A DNA stretch of 64,000 nucleotides from Sipunculus nudus (lineage: Eukaryota > Annelida > Sipuncula > Golfingiida > Sipunculidae): positions 15,498,001 through 15,562,000 of the forward strand of contig CM049308.1 of assembly GCA_026874595.1 (NCBI GenBank), written 5' to 3'. The translations under genes were made by a program, and so were the position numbers. Of this stretch, positions 43,735 to 56,486 are shown piece by piece (position 1 is the first letter of the stretch; each line of letters begins with the position of its first letter). A model generated the notes under the pieces. It was not told where the DNA came from. It searched no databases and was given only the letters and a program-made list of their open reading frames with translations.

Positions 43735-44916
43735 TATGACATTATATAATTATAGAATTCTTGTCATTCCTCAATCCAAAAGGCATGAAACCATATATCC
43801 AAAGAAACACCTCGATACAACTGCCATACAATAAAGATATCTGAAAGATTATCAAATCTCACAATAAATCTTTACTATTAATTTAATCTTTTTGGACCAA
43901 TACACATAACTTTCATAGCTTTAACTCTTTCTGACACCTGAATTTCTCTTTATTGTTCTCAAAGTTTAATAACTGAAAATCAGATGATATTAAGCTTTCA
44001 ATCTTGAAAATTTACGATATTTTCCACCATGGTCATTGAAATGTGGCACAGCTTAACAAATGCTGGGTCAGTGCTGCCACCTTTTATTTCAGGGAAAGGT
44101 ATAAAACCTTGTATGAAAAATATCCAACAGATCTAAAAAGTGTGAACAAAGTTAAAACTAAAACCAAAATAAGCATCATATATTCACATTTTCATGACAG
44201 ACAAGTGTCAGTAATGTCATCTTCTGTAATGTGATGACTGAGCACTATACTTTGCAGTTTTGCTTGTACCAGTCAATTTGTCACTGAGAGAAGAGCAAAA
44301 CCTTACATAACAAAATGTTTGTCACTTGCACTAAAACACATAGAAAACCCCTTGCTCACAAAGCCCTTTATCATATATGTGAATATATTTAATATCATAA
44401 AACCATCAACTTCACCTGATATTTCTGAAAACAAGTTTAAAAAGTTATTTCCCCCTGAAAGAATAGTATTAAAAGGTATAACAGAGATTTTTATTGTAAA
44501 TATAAGATATAAAACTCTGTATGAAATAAAATAATGATAAGTGTGATGTGGCAGCACTATAAACATATTTACTTTCATTTGTTCTCACTGGGACTGCATG
44601 GTTTCTTTTGAATCGCATGGATTTGTTAAAGTAGTGCCCACCCAGGCACGACTGCACCTCCCCTCATCCCACATATATGAAAATGTAATATTTATGCCCA
44701 AGTCCAGCTGGTCACAGACAATAGTTCTCCAGTAATTTGTCATAATAATAATACTGACTGCTGCCAAAGGCAAGATGTATAAAATCTACTGGAATCTGTC
44801 CTTGAAGGCTTTACAGGACATGAAGTAACGGAACAAGGCATTCTGCTTGGAGCCTCAGCCACAGGTAGCACCATCTGGTGGTCATTTTATCAACTAAAAT
44901 ACCTAGCCAGGTATCT
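43735..44916. other. LRRC57 3' flank and predicted 3' UTR
   Basis: Non-coding. On the - strand a possible poly(A) signal AATAAA (TTTATT at 44490-44495) lies about 420 nt after the LRRC57 stop. Confidence 0.45.
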
Positions 44917-44958
44917 TCATTGGAACTTCTTCTTTGTGGCTGTATACCTCTCCATGTA
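44917..44958 (-). CDS. LRRC57: LRRC57, last coding exon (exon 5)
   Basis: A 42-nt exon after acceptor ttttttcctttttcag (- strand). It reads YMERYTATKKKFQ and stops at TGA. It matches the end of vertebrate LRRC57 (YMERFTATKKKFA) and joins in phase 0 to exon 4, whose last codons encode EGYEE. It is easy to miss because it is very short and lies 5.3 kb from exon 4, beyond a transposon. The basic tail is conserved in the family, but its function is unknown. Confidence 0.92.
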   Translation of the reverse strand, partial: YMERYTATKKKFQ

Positions 44959-45503
44959 CTGAAAAAGGAAAAAAAATGCCTGTCTTAATAAATTTGTCTG
45001 CTAAATCACTACCCTTTCTCCAATATTTTAATGTGTAATATAAATGATGTTCTTGTTTGGCAAGGATATAAACCCTTCAACAATATCTTTTTGTACAGTT
45101 TGATACATAATATGGCAGACATTTTGTTCACAAGTGTTCCTAGTTCATGATATATGGAAAAGGGAAATCACTGCAAAAAAATAAAACCTTCATGAATAAG
45201 ACAAACCCTCTACACATGTAAAGAGTGGTTTATACTGTAGCCTGGTGTCTAAAGTACGTAAATTATCTATGTTTGTAAAGTTGCAAGTCAAAAGGTTGAT
45301 ATTATGAATAATATGACATCTTTTATATTATCTACTTATAATTAAGAGGAAATAACACTCTTTAATGTGCTTGGGAATCCTTTACAAATTTTTAAGATTT
45401 GCAGATTTACAAAATAATTCATTTCATAATGGATATACTTATAATGTGTACGTATACTGTTTACTGAGATTGTGAAAATCCCTGCAAACCTTTGCGAAAC
45501 ACC

Positions 45504-48394
45504 AACAAGTGACCCATGGGTCATGACACTCAGCTGACTGGGAAGAGATTTGCAAAAGGAAATTTTATCATCTGAATGGTAGTATATAACCATTCAACTG
45601 AAGCATCAAACAAATTAACCAACAGGCTGAGATTGTGTCTGTATTAATTTATCTCAAAAATAGAGAAAAAATGTGTAAACTTTAAAAAAAAATACAGGTG
45701 GCTCCACCAGTCTGCAGAAACTAATAAAAACACTTAATGGTCAATATCCATGCAAAGAAGCATGGTGGTCTCTGGATTAGTTGTTCAGATACTTCAGCTT
45801 TTGTATCAAATTTTCCATTATTCCGAGGGATACTTTGGAGTCCTATAGTTTGAAGGATATGGGTAACAGAGACCTAATTTCAGGTTTCCATAGACACTTT
45901 TCATGGGCCTCCTTGCATGACAAGAATGAAGATTCTAGGTCCAGTTGTTACAATTTGTACCCTGTTGACAGATAACCACATCTTTAAAGGTCTCAAAAAT
46001 AGAGAAAATAATTCGTAAAAATTTGAAAAAAATAGAGGTGGCACACCCAGTCTGCTAAAACTGATGGAACATGTCATGATCAATATGTATGCCAAAAATC
46101 ATGAGCATCAGTGTTATAGTTATTGAGATACTGGAGTTTTTGTATCAAATTTTTCATTATTCTGGGGGGTATTTTGAAGCCATACAGCTTAACGGATATG
46201 GGTAACAGAGACCTAAATTAAGGTTTCCATGGAGATTTTTCATGTGTATAAAGAATGAAGATTCTAGGTCCAGTTTTTATGATTTGTGCCATGTTAACAG
46301 ATGTTCATATCTTTAAAGGTTTCAAAAAGAGAAAAAAATTAAAAAAAAGCCCGAACAAATACATGTGGTGCCACCAGGCTGCAGAAACTGATGAAACACT
46401 CTATGATCAATATCCATACACACAATTATGGTGATCTCTGCATTAGTTGTTCAGATACTTCAGCTTTTGTATCAAATTTTCCATTACTCTGAGCTGTACT
46501 AAGGAGTGCCATATGGCTCAAAGGATATGGGTAACAGAGACCTAATTTCAGGTTTCCATGGAGACTTTTTATAGGTCTTCCTGTGTGTCAAGAATGAAGA
46601 TTCTAGGTCCAATTTGAACCCTGTTGACAGATAACAACATCCTTAAAGGTCTCAAAAATAGAGAAAACAATTCGTAAAAAAATTGAAAAAAATACAGGTG
46701 GCGCCACCGATCTGCAGAAACTGATGAAACATCTCATGATCAATATGTATGCCAAAAATCATGACTATCAGTGATGTAGTTAATCAGATATTGAAGTTTT
46801 TTATGGAAATTTTGGCTATCCTGGGTGGTACTTTGGGGCCCCATAGCTCAAAGGATATGGGTAACAGATACCTAATTTCTGGTTTCCATGGAGACTTTTT
46901 ATAGGTCTCTCAGAATGTCAAGAATGAAGATTCTTGGTCAAGTCTTTACCATTTGTGCCCTGTTAAAAGATGTTCACATTTTTAAAGGTCTCAAAAATAG
47001 AGAAAACAATTCATAAAAATTGAAAAATATAGGTGGCGCTTCCAGTCTGCAGAAACTGATGAAACATCTCATGATCAATATATATGCCAAAAATCATGAC
47101 CATCAGTGATGTAGTTAATGAGATATTGAAGTTTTTGTATGAAATTTTTGACTATTCTGGGGGGTACTTTGGGGCCCCATAGCTCGAAGGATATGGGTAA
47201 CAGAGACCTGATTTCTGGTTTCCATGGACACTTTTCATAGGCCTCTCAGAATGTCAAGAATGAAGATTTTAGGTCCAGTTTTTACAATTTGTGCCCTGTT
47301 CTGTTAACAGATGTCCACATTTTTAAAGGTCTCAAAAATAGAGAAAAAAATTCGTAAAAAATAAAGAAAATAGAGGTGGCGCACCCAGGCTGCGGAAACT
47401 CATGAAACACTCTATGATCAATATCCATGCAAACAATTATGGGGATCTCTGCATTAGTTGTTCAGATACTTCAGCTTTTGTATTAAATTTTCCATTATTC
47501 TGGGCTGTACTTTTGAGTGCCACAGCTCAAAGGATATGGGTAACAGAGACCTAATTTCAGGTTTCCATGGAGACTTTTCATGGGTCACCCTGTGTGTCAA
47601 GGATGAAGATTCTAGGTCCAGTTGTTACAATTTGAACCCTGTTGACAGATAACTACATCCTTAAAGGTCTCAAAAAATAGAGAAATAAATTGTAAAAATT
47701 TGAAAAATACAGGTGGCACCACCAGTCTGCAGAAACTGATGAAACATCTCATGATCAATATGTATGCCAAAAATCATGACCATCAGTGATGTAGTTAATG
47801 AGTTGTTGAAGTTTTTGTATGAAATTTTTTACTATTCTTGGGGGTACTTTGGGGCCCCATAGCTCGAAGAATATGGGTAACAGAGGCCTAATTTCTGGTT
47901 TCCAAGGAGACTTTTCATAGGTCTCTCAGAATTTCAAGAATGAAGATTCTAGGTCCAGTCTTTAGGATTTGTGCCCTGTTAACAGATGTCCACATTTCTA
48001 AACGTTTCAAAAATAGAGAAAAAAATTCGTAAAAAATTGAAAAATACAGGTGGCGCCACCAGTCTGCAGGAACTGATGGAACATCTCATGATCAATATGT
48101 ATGCCAAAAATCATGACCATCAGTGATGTAGTTAATGAGATATTGAAGTTTTTGTATGAAATTTTTGACTATTCTGGGGGGTACTTTGGGGCCCCATAGC
48201 TCGAAGGATATGGGTAACAGAGACCTAGTTCCAGGTTTCCAAGGAGATTTTTCATGGACCTCTCTGGATGTAAAGTAAGAAGATTCCAGGTCCAGTGGTT
48301 AAGATTTGTGCCTTGTTAACGGCAAGACGGCCGGACGGACGACGGACAAAGAGTGATCGCTATAGCTCAGATGACTTACAGTCAGCTGAGCTAA
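45504..48394 (-). mobile_element. Helentron/HINE-like element with about eight 335-bp monomers
   Basis: On the - strand it begins TTAGCTCAGCTGACTGTAAG with a terminal hairpin and a GTCC-rich stretch, and ends AGTCAGCTGAG, then TGACCCATGGGTCA, then CTTGTT. The 5' CTCAGCTGACT is the exact inverse of the 3' subterminal AGTCAGCTGAG. Inside, a unit with GGTGGCGCCACC-like, CTGCAGAAACTGATGAAACA, GGATATGGGTAACAGAG and GAATGAAGATTCTAGGTCC segments recurs about every 328-346 bp (anchors at 45691, 46037, 46365, 46697, 47032, 47374, 47712, 48048). Central tandem monomers between hairpin-bearing ends are a HINE trait. It sits in the last intron of LRRC57. Confidence 0.75.
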
Positions 48395-49189
48395 AAAATG
48401 AAAATGGCAGATTTAATATTGTGAATATGAAGCCCAACACGGTATAAAGTTTACATAATAAAAGCAGCCTTAAAATATCAGTATAACTACAATTATTCAT
48501 TTAATAAACCCATGTTAACTGTAAATTTATTGATTCATAAACAGAATATTCTATGTGTAAAACCCTCAATGTTAACCTTGCAAGTCAAAATGGCTAAAGA
48601 GCTGTAAGAGTGATCTTAATACAGGAATTAAAGCTGTGACATATGAGTTATTAGAAACTAAATCAGGATATTATGTAATGCATAAAAGGGATTCAATTCT
48701 TACTTTAGTAGTCAGTTTCAGACCTTTTTAAGAGTTAAAGCAATTTTACCAAAATTGATGTTACTAAATATTAGCAAATATAAAGAAAAATGCATCTCTC
48801 CCTCTGTCTCCACCATATATGTTCCTAATGCAAGTGGAAGGGTCCACCACCAAACCTTTAAAAGTAGATTTACACCACATACGCAATAAAGAACTTCAAC
48901 ATCACAAACTGCTCAGTCTACTCAGAGAGCTCATAGAGGACTTTTGGATGGTACATGCTAAAATTTAATATTGAAAATGAATTGATTCAGCTTTAATAAT
49001 GAATTACAATTAATCAGGGGCATGCAATTCAATACATCGATTCTTCAATGCATTGTTCCAGCCCTACCCATGAATATGCTGGTAACTTTATTGCCATTAC
49101 TTATCATTACACTTACTGACTTACTGGGTCAACCGACCCGTCATTTGATATAAATGGTGGTATACAGCCAGCACAAGGCAGAAAGCACA
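48395..49189. other. LRRC57 last intron, nothing recognised
   Basis: AT-rich intron sequence between two Helentron-like copies. Confidence 0.4.
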
Positions 49190-50017
49190 CATCTAGGAGA
49201 AGCCTAGCTAAGATGAGGCAAGATGCCTGGAGTGAAGCATTTACATAACACAGGTGAGGATATACCTCTCACTACAGACCACTGGACTAGGTTGGCTTGA
49301 TGTAAACAACACTTGACATGAAAACTTGAATAAAAGCTAATCTTTTTCACCAATTGCTTTCAAAGTTCAGATTTTATTAGCTTAAAACCTTATCTGTCCG
49401 TCATTTGAAAACAAGAGCAAATGTACATACAAAAAAAATGTGCCTAGTCAAAGTTGGGCAAAATTTAATCTAATAATTTTACATTTATGCTTATAACTTT
49501 AAAAAATTACAAAAGTTTGATTTAATTTCAGGTATAAAACTAAAACTAAGTTGAACTGAGATATATGCTTGAAATAAGCTCTCTAGCTAAACAAATTATC
49601 ACGTTAGGTGAGTAAATATATTTCCTGATATTTGACAAAGTGCATTATGTTTGGGTCCATAAATTAAAAACATATCTTAATATTGACCTAATTTCTGGTA
49701 TGCCGATAGCAAATATATGCAGGAACAGTTATATCAAATAAGAATAGATTAGAAACCGCGGTTTTCATAGTGGGTAGTTTTGAAGTGTAACAATAGGTTT
49801 TTACAGGTAAACAGAGGTTTTCCTTAATTTCTCAAAGGAACAAAGTAGCAATAACCCAGTTTCAGGTTTGGTTGGAAAACATAAGGACATTTAACTCTAT
49901 GTCAAATTTTGGATTTGTAGTTCAGTTTCAAAACATGTCTTGTTGATGGCCGGCAGGCCGGAAGAGGGACAAAGGACCATGACTAAAACTCAGATAACTT
50001 ATAGTCAGCTGAGCTAA
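49190..50017 (-). mobile_element. Truncated copy of the 2.6-kb Helentron-like family
   Basis: The - strand 5' end (TTAGCTCAGCTGACTATAAG) is at 50017. Reading leftwards, segments match the left half of the 13627-16258 element in order (CATAATGCAC, AAATATATTTACTC, AAATTTTGCCCAACTTTG, AAAGCTTTTATT). The 3' half and its terminal hairpin are missing. Confidence 0.6.
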
Positions 50018-50274
50018 GATCTTTAAAATACTAGCAAAGTGGCTAAAAAAACTTTATTAATAACATAAAAACATCTCTTAATAAAATGGTAACCAAAAAC
50101 CCTTAACCAAAAATAATGATTTATATACAAAGCTTGGGAACAAAATTTACAAAGACATGAGACATGAGAGAAAATTTGTTTTGTCTGATTTTGCTATTCT
50201 ATGTTATAATAGGAAGATATTTTACTCTCCACACTTTTAAGGTTTGTACTGATCACTCTAAATTTAAGACTTAC

Positions 50275-50460
50275 CTCCTCATAGCCTTCTATGTTATGAA
50301 ATGCCTTCATTTCAAATAAATTTCCTTCTATTGCAAGGAGAGAGATTTGTGACTGTTTAAGGATTTTGGGGGTCAAGGCTGTGATCTCCAGACAGTTCTC
50401 TTCCACACGCAGCACTTTCAGCCGAGGACTGTCAGCAATACTTTCAGAAAGCCTAGATAT
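50275..50460 (-). CDS. LRRC57: LRRC57, exon 4 (C-terminal LRRs)
   Basis: 186 nt, acceptor gtgttttcag, donor GAG|GTAAGT (- strand). It reads ISRLSESIADSPRLKVLRVE, ENCLEI, ..., QISLLAIEGNLFEMKAFHN, IEGYEE. RLKVLRVEENCLE is one leucine-rich repeat. LLAIEGNLFE and EGY are near-identical to the vertebrate protein (LLAVEGNLFEIK, EGYDK). The open frame runs on past the donor, but those residues do not fit the family and are intronic. Confidence 0.94.
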
Positions 50461-51989
50461 CTGAAAACACATGTGATATAATAACAACAATAGTTGGTAA
50501 TACTTTTGAACCTATTGCTAAAAGATATATAACTTTATAGTAAAAAGCCATTCCACATGTTACGTTAACTTTTAAAGGTATATTTACATTTGGAACAGTG
50601 TTTGTGTATTATCTCACACTATTAGTTCATTCTGACAGAATACAGAAGTTTCCTAGCAAAAACATCCCTGCACATGGACTTATTGTCCCAGTTAATCTGT
50701 TATATATGTTACTATGGTTCTATGCGTGATAAAACACAGTCCACATGTGTCTGTTTACCATAACAAGACCCCATGACCAGAGGTCTCAACTAAAGAATGC
50801 TATACAACTCCCACACAAGGAGAAGACACTTGAAATAAGAAACACTGAAGAAACACCATTTGGAAGCTTGTTTGTTAAGTTGCATGGTATGGCCACCAGG
50901 TGGGGAACAGGCTACGTTTATATTATGGCATTGATTATGCCTGGTTCAAGCTTTTTTTTGCCACTTTTGTTTAGTAGTAAGCAAACAGTGTTAGAACAAA
51001 ATATCTGCAGACACTCTAGTAATTAAAAGAGAAAATGCTATGTTTCATGTATATTTAATATCCCTGGTATGTGAATAGGTCCCTTTAAGGGCTCCTTTCT
51101 ATACATACTTAGAAATGCAGATCCATGCATGGTTTCTGTATAGGAAATCCTACAGGTCCATCATCATCCCTTACTCTTTAGTCTTTGGGAAAGGTAAAGG
51201 TGGGGATTTATAGTCTGATATCAGTGACACCTTCAGCCTTACCCGACTTTAGAATTTGCCTTCAAGTTTTTTTTTTTTTTACTTTGTTCATTCTTGTAGC
51301 TTTACTTAGATTCCTGGGACGCATATAACCCAAGCAGCCACAATAGGTCTTAGGTTTTATGTTATGCATCTGCATGCCTGCTATGACCTACCAACTATTT
51401 GCCTTTTAATATAATCCTTGTGGTAAGGATTTCAGCCATGAGCCTTAATGCAGAAGGCTGTCAGACTGGGACAAAAACCCTTAGTTGGTGCTTTAATCAG
51501 TGGAGTATGACATCAGAAAAAGATATTTCATAATAAAATCCTCTTTGGGCCTCCTGAGCTCAATTGCACACCTTTAGTTATTTAGTACGGGCAATCATTT
51601 GTTTAACAGAAGTGTTACTTAGGATTTTAAAGGATTGTGAATTAGCACAGAGCCCTAATCTTGAGACTCCAAGTCAATGAAATAGAAAAAGAGATAATTT
51701 TTCAATTAAATATTCAATTATAAAAATGTGAGGAATACATTTAAACCTCATATAAATGAGCTATATAGTCTTCTTGATACAACAATAATAATGCCTGTGA
51801 ATATGACAGAAATATGACTTCGGCATTTAATATTCAAATCATTTGAATTAAGCCTAAAAATATTATCTCAAAGATGCATTACAGTAATTTTATAGCAATA
51901 ATATTTTAAACAAACATCGTTTCAATAATGCCTAAAATTTTATCTTGATTATTTTCAATTAAAACATAACAACAGACTGTATTACTCAC
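50461..51989. other. LRRC57 intron 3
   Basis: AT-rich intron. The stretch 50735-50800 resembles 12830-12890 in inverse orientation (dispersed repeat). No exon was recognised. Confidence 0.45.
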
Positions 51990-52258
51990 CTGATTCTGAT
52001 TAAGGTTAAGTTCAATAGTTCGTAGATCTTTTACACACTCTGGAACTTCTGTTATTCTATTCTGTGACAGGTCAATAGAGTCAAGATTTCGCAAGTTTGC
52101 CAGCTGCTGTGGAAATACTGTCAGTTTGTTCGCGCACAAGGTCAGCACACGCAGTGACTGTAAACTGGACAAGTCTGGCGGAAGTGCTGTCAGGTTGTTG
52201 TGACTCACATTCAGTGTTTCTAGCTTCTTCAAGTTGTTAATGTCTGGTGGTAATGTCA
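51990..52258 (-). CDS. LRRC57: LRRC57, exon 3 (central LRRs)
   Basis: 269 nt, acceptor catatatttcag, donor CAG|GTGAGT (- strand). It completes Val and reads TLPPDINNLKKLETLNVSHN, NLTALPPDLSSLQSLRVLTL, CANKLTVFPQQLANLRNLDS, IDLSQNRITEVPE, IELNLNQNQ. Four consecutive leucine-rich repeats of the 23-residue LxxLxLxxNxLxxLPxxL type are visible. IELNLNQNQ is a signature of LRRC57. This is a protein-interaction scaffold; the partner is not known from sequence. Confidence 0.95.
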
Positions 52259-53227
52259 CTGAAATATATGAAATATGAATGGATCAATGTTCATGTGATT
52301 TTGCTTTAATGACATGAAAGCCAGTATTATGGGGCTGTAACAGGTAACAAATTACTCCATAGGCATTACCTGACCCAGACTTGTTGTCATGGAAACAAAA
52401 TTTTAGAGATAAATGGATCAATTACCAATGTAAAATATGAATAAATTTGACTCTATGATGGCCTAACCACCATCAAATGAAGAGACCAGGATCGGTATAA
52501 ATAATCTGAAAATCAATGCTAAAACAAGCAGGTATTTTATATGTAATGTTTTTTTTAATCAGAAAAAGAAAGTGTCTTAATAGATCTCTGTTAAATTGAC
52601 CAGAACAGGTTTAAAGGCATGTTTAATTAATGCCTACAGCACTGAATAAATACAGAATGCCACTAAGTTAGTATTTATATTAAGATGTGCATGTACATGT
52701 ATAAGTAATCAAGTCAAGACTTTGTACTCGTGTATTCTGGTAAGTATTACCCTGACTCAAGTGCTTGAGTTCTCCATTCACCCTTACAGCATTGTATAGG
52801 CTTTTTGTAAGAGTACTAGTTTAAATCGGTTTGACCTGAAAGGTGTAACAAGGATCAATATATAATAAATCTAAACTATAAAACATCTGCTAAAAATAGG
52901 GCTGCGATTTCATGTATCCCTAAATCATGTCCACTTCTACATGCACATGCTCATTCAATACTGCACTTTCAATCAAATCTGCTTCCGTAAGTAGGTAAGA
53001 TTTTCTGACAGACCTTTCCCATGTCCATTTTGATAATGCACGGACACAAGTCAATAAAGATTTGGTAGATAAGCATGTGGAGCCAGTATGTAAATATATA
53101 CAGAAATAATGCATACTTAATAAAAGGATTGACCTGTTGTTATTTTTTGCAATATTTATGCAGACCCAATACATGGACAACAGCTTTACAAATTTGACTT
53201 TAACATGAGGAGGAGATGTAACTATAT
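52259..53227. other. LRRC57 intron 2, left part
   Basis: AT-rich intron without recognised elements. Confidence 0.4.
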
Positions 53228-53229
53228 GT

Positions 53230-53231
<2 letters not shown>

Positions 53232-53317
<86 letters not shown>

Positions 53318-53318
53318 G
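53232..53318 (+). repeat. (TA)n followed by (CA)n microsatellite
   Basis: About 75 bp of uninterrupted TA, then CACACACACAC. The Ile/Tyr-repeat frame across it is not a gene. Confidence 0.95.
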
Positions 53319-53999
53319 TCCCAACCAAATTTATAAATACATATACAGATATGTTCCAACCAAAGACATATATATATATACATCACCTGTCCAATTCTGG
53401 ACTATGGTACTTAACTGCCAAAAAAAAAGAGTGAAGAGGTAAACTATGATGATTTGTTGTAACATTACATCACTAGTAATCAATCATTCAGGAGTTTTCC
53501 TGTTCAAATTATTTATTTTATTCTGTATTTATATTTCTATTGCCTCAACAGTGTCAGTGAACCAGTTCAGCTCATGATAACTTTGGAGTGTTGCAGTTCA
53601 GCATTTAATTCCTTGATAAGAGTTGTTCATCAAACCCATGACAGGTTGACTTTGTTGATGATGCATAGGTATAAAGAGGACACAAATATGATTAAAGGGA
53701 TCTCATTTTATTCAAATAATACTGCCTGGACTGAAAAACTGAGTCCAGTAAATGGAGATAGGAAAAGGCAGTATCAAACATGATGAATGTTACCTGTATT
53801 AAAAGCAAAGAATATATCACAAGAATAAGAATCTGCTGTTTAAGAATTGTTGTAGTCAAAATCTAACACAATGCACTGGGGCTTCTAAATACACCAGCGC
53901 TGTAGGTTTTAATATTAGTAGTGCCGGGAATAGGAAAATGCAGTCCCTTTAAGTGTGTTAGATAAGAATTGTTTCAAGCCAAATTACATAAACATAGGT
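53319..53999. other. LRRC57 intron 2, middle
   Basis: AT-rich intron, no feature recognised. Confidence 0.4.
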
Positions 54000-54135
54000 A
54001 TTTCTGTGGTAGAGACTTTACGGAAGTAATATTCTGTAAGCATGTGCATGTGTAATGTAAACAGAAGGTGTTTCCTTGAAATCTAAAAAATTTTAAATTT
54101 GAAGTTTGACAATTGAGACAAGCAGTCTGACAGCC
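54000..54135 (-). repeat. Dispersed repeat copy 2
   Basis: On the - strand, ATTTCAAGGAAACACCTTCTG and CACATGCACATGCTTAC match 16470-16600 in the same order. Confidence 0.55.
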
Positions 54136-54262
54136 GCCCCATAAAAAGTGCCTAAACAAAAAAATATTTGTTTCGAGTAGAAAGGACCTCTGGCGCAAAG
54201 GTGCCAAAATAACTATGTCCATATACACACATACATAACAAAAAAGGTCAACAGAACCATAC

Positions 54263-54398
54263 CTAGTCTGTTTTGGCTGAGATTGAGAGTTTTCATCACA
54301 GAGAAAGATCCTACAGCTGGTGGCAATGACGGAATCTTATTGTTAGACATGTCAAGTGTTCGAAGGTTCCTCGTTAGCTTCAAGACTGCTCCCGGAAA
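54263..54398 (-). CDS. LRRC57: LRRC57, exon 2 (first LRRs)
   Basis: 136 nt, acceptor ctatattttcag, donor CTAG|GTATGG (- strand). It reads FPGAVLKLTRNLRTLDMSNN, KIPSLPPAVGSFSVMKTLNL, SQNRL plus one base. LTRNLRTLDMSNNKI aligns directly with vertebrate LTSNLRTIDLSNNKI. Upstream in-frame residues (YVFLYFQ) are intronic: exon 1 ends in GLTE, which joins to FPGA as GLTEFP does in the vertebrate protein. Confidence 0.95.
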
Positions 54399-54908
54399 CT
54401 GAAAATATAGGAAGACATAAGAGGGGTGTAACACTAGCAACACCTGGTACAGTCTTATGAGTTAAAAGCCTATGTAATTTGACCACTCATGTACGTCAGA
54501 GTGGCAGGTAAGCCATATCTAAAACTGAGGTGAAAAATCTGACGGAGGAGGATAAAAACTATTTCCTTTTTTTACAGGTATCAACTATCATGTCACTTAA
54601 ACCAAACTGTCCTTTACATTTATCTGTTCACTTCAGGTTGAAAATAATACTTCACTTTATATAATATTACTATTAGCTTATAATTTAATATAAATTGGCA
54701 AAAATCTTACTTAAGAATGCACACAGCTAATGCATGAAATCAAATATAATATCAATAAATTGATTTAACAATATTTGTTATCTTACACAATCGGTCACAA
54801 CTGTAGAATCTACCATAATCACAATGATTTTTCATAAATCCACACACTACACTAAGTCAAGTGCATGCACTGTTTCACTTTCATTCACCCACTTTAGGAT
54901 TTGTTTAC

Positions 54909-54989
54909 CTCCGTCAAGCCCATTTTGGCCAGATTGCACGTGCCCGTTTTCTCGGCATGTTCCAGGTGAGGTTTTATTGCATTTCCCAT
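54909..54989 (-). CDS. LRRC57: LRRC57, exon 1 (start codon, N-terminus)
   Basis: 81 nt from ATG (54989) to donor GAG|GTAAAC (- strand). It reads MGNAIKPHLEHAEKTGTCNL AKMGLTE, matching the vertebrate start MGN--L-AH-ETA-KTG and GLTE. The Gly at position 2 after Met fits the N-myristoylation pattern of the family. This start is chosen because it gives the conserved MGN. With exons 2-5 the protein is 237 residues, close to the 239 of human LRRC57. All five exons keep phase and carry canonical GT/AG sites. Confidence 0.95.
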
Positions 54990-55620
54990 GTTTAAAGGCT
55001 ACAGGTGACGGAATATGTCGCCACAGAATTTACAAACACCGCTGCTTGTTATGATGTCAGATATCAAGTACATCCGTATACAAATCTGACAGATAATATA
55101 AAGTCTTCCTCACAATCACCATGCAAACAATTACAGTCCTATTCAATAAAAGGGGCGACGGTAGTTGACGGTTCTCGATTTACCTACTTGCAGTACCGAC
55201 AGATTTCACAACTGATACGGGTTTCGTCCTCTGACGTAGGAGTGACAGCTTTGGAATCTAAATTTGAGAAGTAAAGGTTGATATTTATAATTTCCGAATT
55301 CTAATTAAGTAGATTGTGAAGAATACGTTACATTCTTAATTCAGGAATGGATAATCCAAATGCTCAAAAGCGCCACATAGTGGGGGAGTATGGAATCTAC
55401 ATGTGCGTGGCGCCACATAGTGTCGATTCAATACACTATTCAGATTTGCCACATCCATGCGAGAGGGACTGACTGACAGACCGCCTGACAGCATCAGTCC
55501 GGGCGTCGCCAGGGTGAAATAAGAGATGGCATTTAGCGGGGCTGGTCTCCCCGCCCGGCATATCTTACTTACGGGTCCGCCAGGTCAGTAGGCAGTGTTG
55601 ATTATCAAGTAAAACCGCAA
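54990..55620 (-). promoter_or_regulatory. LRRC57: Predicted LRRC57 promoter/5' UTR region
   Basis: This upstream block is richer in CpG than its surroundings (for example CCGCCCGG, GGGCGTCGCC near 55500-55560). It carries a direct repeat GCGCCACATAGTG at 55370-55382 and 55410-55422. No TATA box at a convincing distance was seen. The transcription start is inferred only from position. Confidence 0.5.
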
Positions 55621-55838
55621 TAAATGCTTTTTATTGTGGCCCTTCAGGACCAAGGCTATCATGTTTTCACTTCTTCATGTGTCAGTCCTGAAAAAAATAG
55701 GAAAATACAAAATCTCGACAGCTAAAGTGTATTACTAAATTATATTGAAATTTCAAGTTTATGTATTTATTATAAATAATTTATATATTATATATGATAT
55801 CAATATTGGACTATAATGATATAAAACTGACTCAGTGA

Positions 55839-56325
55839 GGGCACTCGGTAAAATCTGGAATATACGCGGAATATCCTCGGAAATTATGAGATATATCGGA
55901 TTAAAAGTTTGAGCGATTTCCCGCGTTGGACGACTCAAGAAAGTCGAAAAAAGTACCCATACCTAAAGAATGAATAATAATATTTCCATTTCTAATGGGT
56001 TCAGGCCTTATCTTTACCTTATTAAGGTACAGCGGACGATTTTATGTACATATTTTCAAAAGGCCCTGGACGACCGCCATGTTTACTAATATTTTGGAAG
56101 CGTCAGGAGAATTCCTGGAGAATCAAGCCCCACGGCAACTTGGTCGGCCCACTTAAAACCACATAAGTGAAAGACTGTGTCTTCATTTCTGTTGACAAAT
56201 TTGTACCTGTTGCAGAACATCGTTGAATTCTTTTACAGCGCAATAGTTTCATTATTATTAAATATATAAGGTCTATAGATTATAATGTATAATGGTGTAA
56301 TAAAATGTACAAGTATATATAATCA

Positions 56326-56380
<55 letters not shown>

Positions 56381-56426
56381 TATTTAAAATCATGTACTAA
56401 TATTCAAATTTGTGTAAAAATGTATT

Positions 56427-56486
<60 letters not shown>

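Noticed and set aside
50194-50274. Extension of the LRRC57 exon 4 frame past GAG|GTAAGT
   Set aside because: The residues do not fit the LRRC57 family, and a conserved final exon exists at 44917-44958.
53228-53434. Ile-Tyr repeat open frame
   Set aside because: It is a translation of a TA microsatellite.
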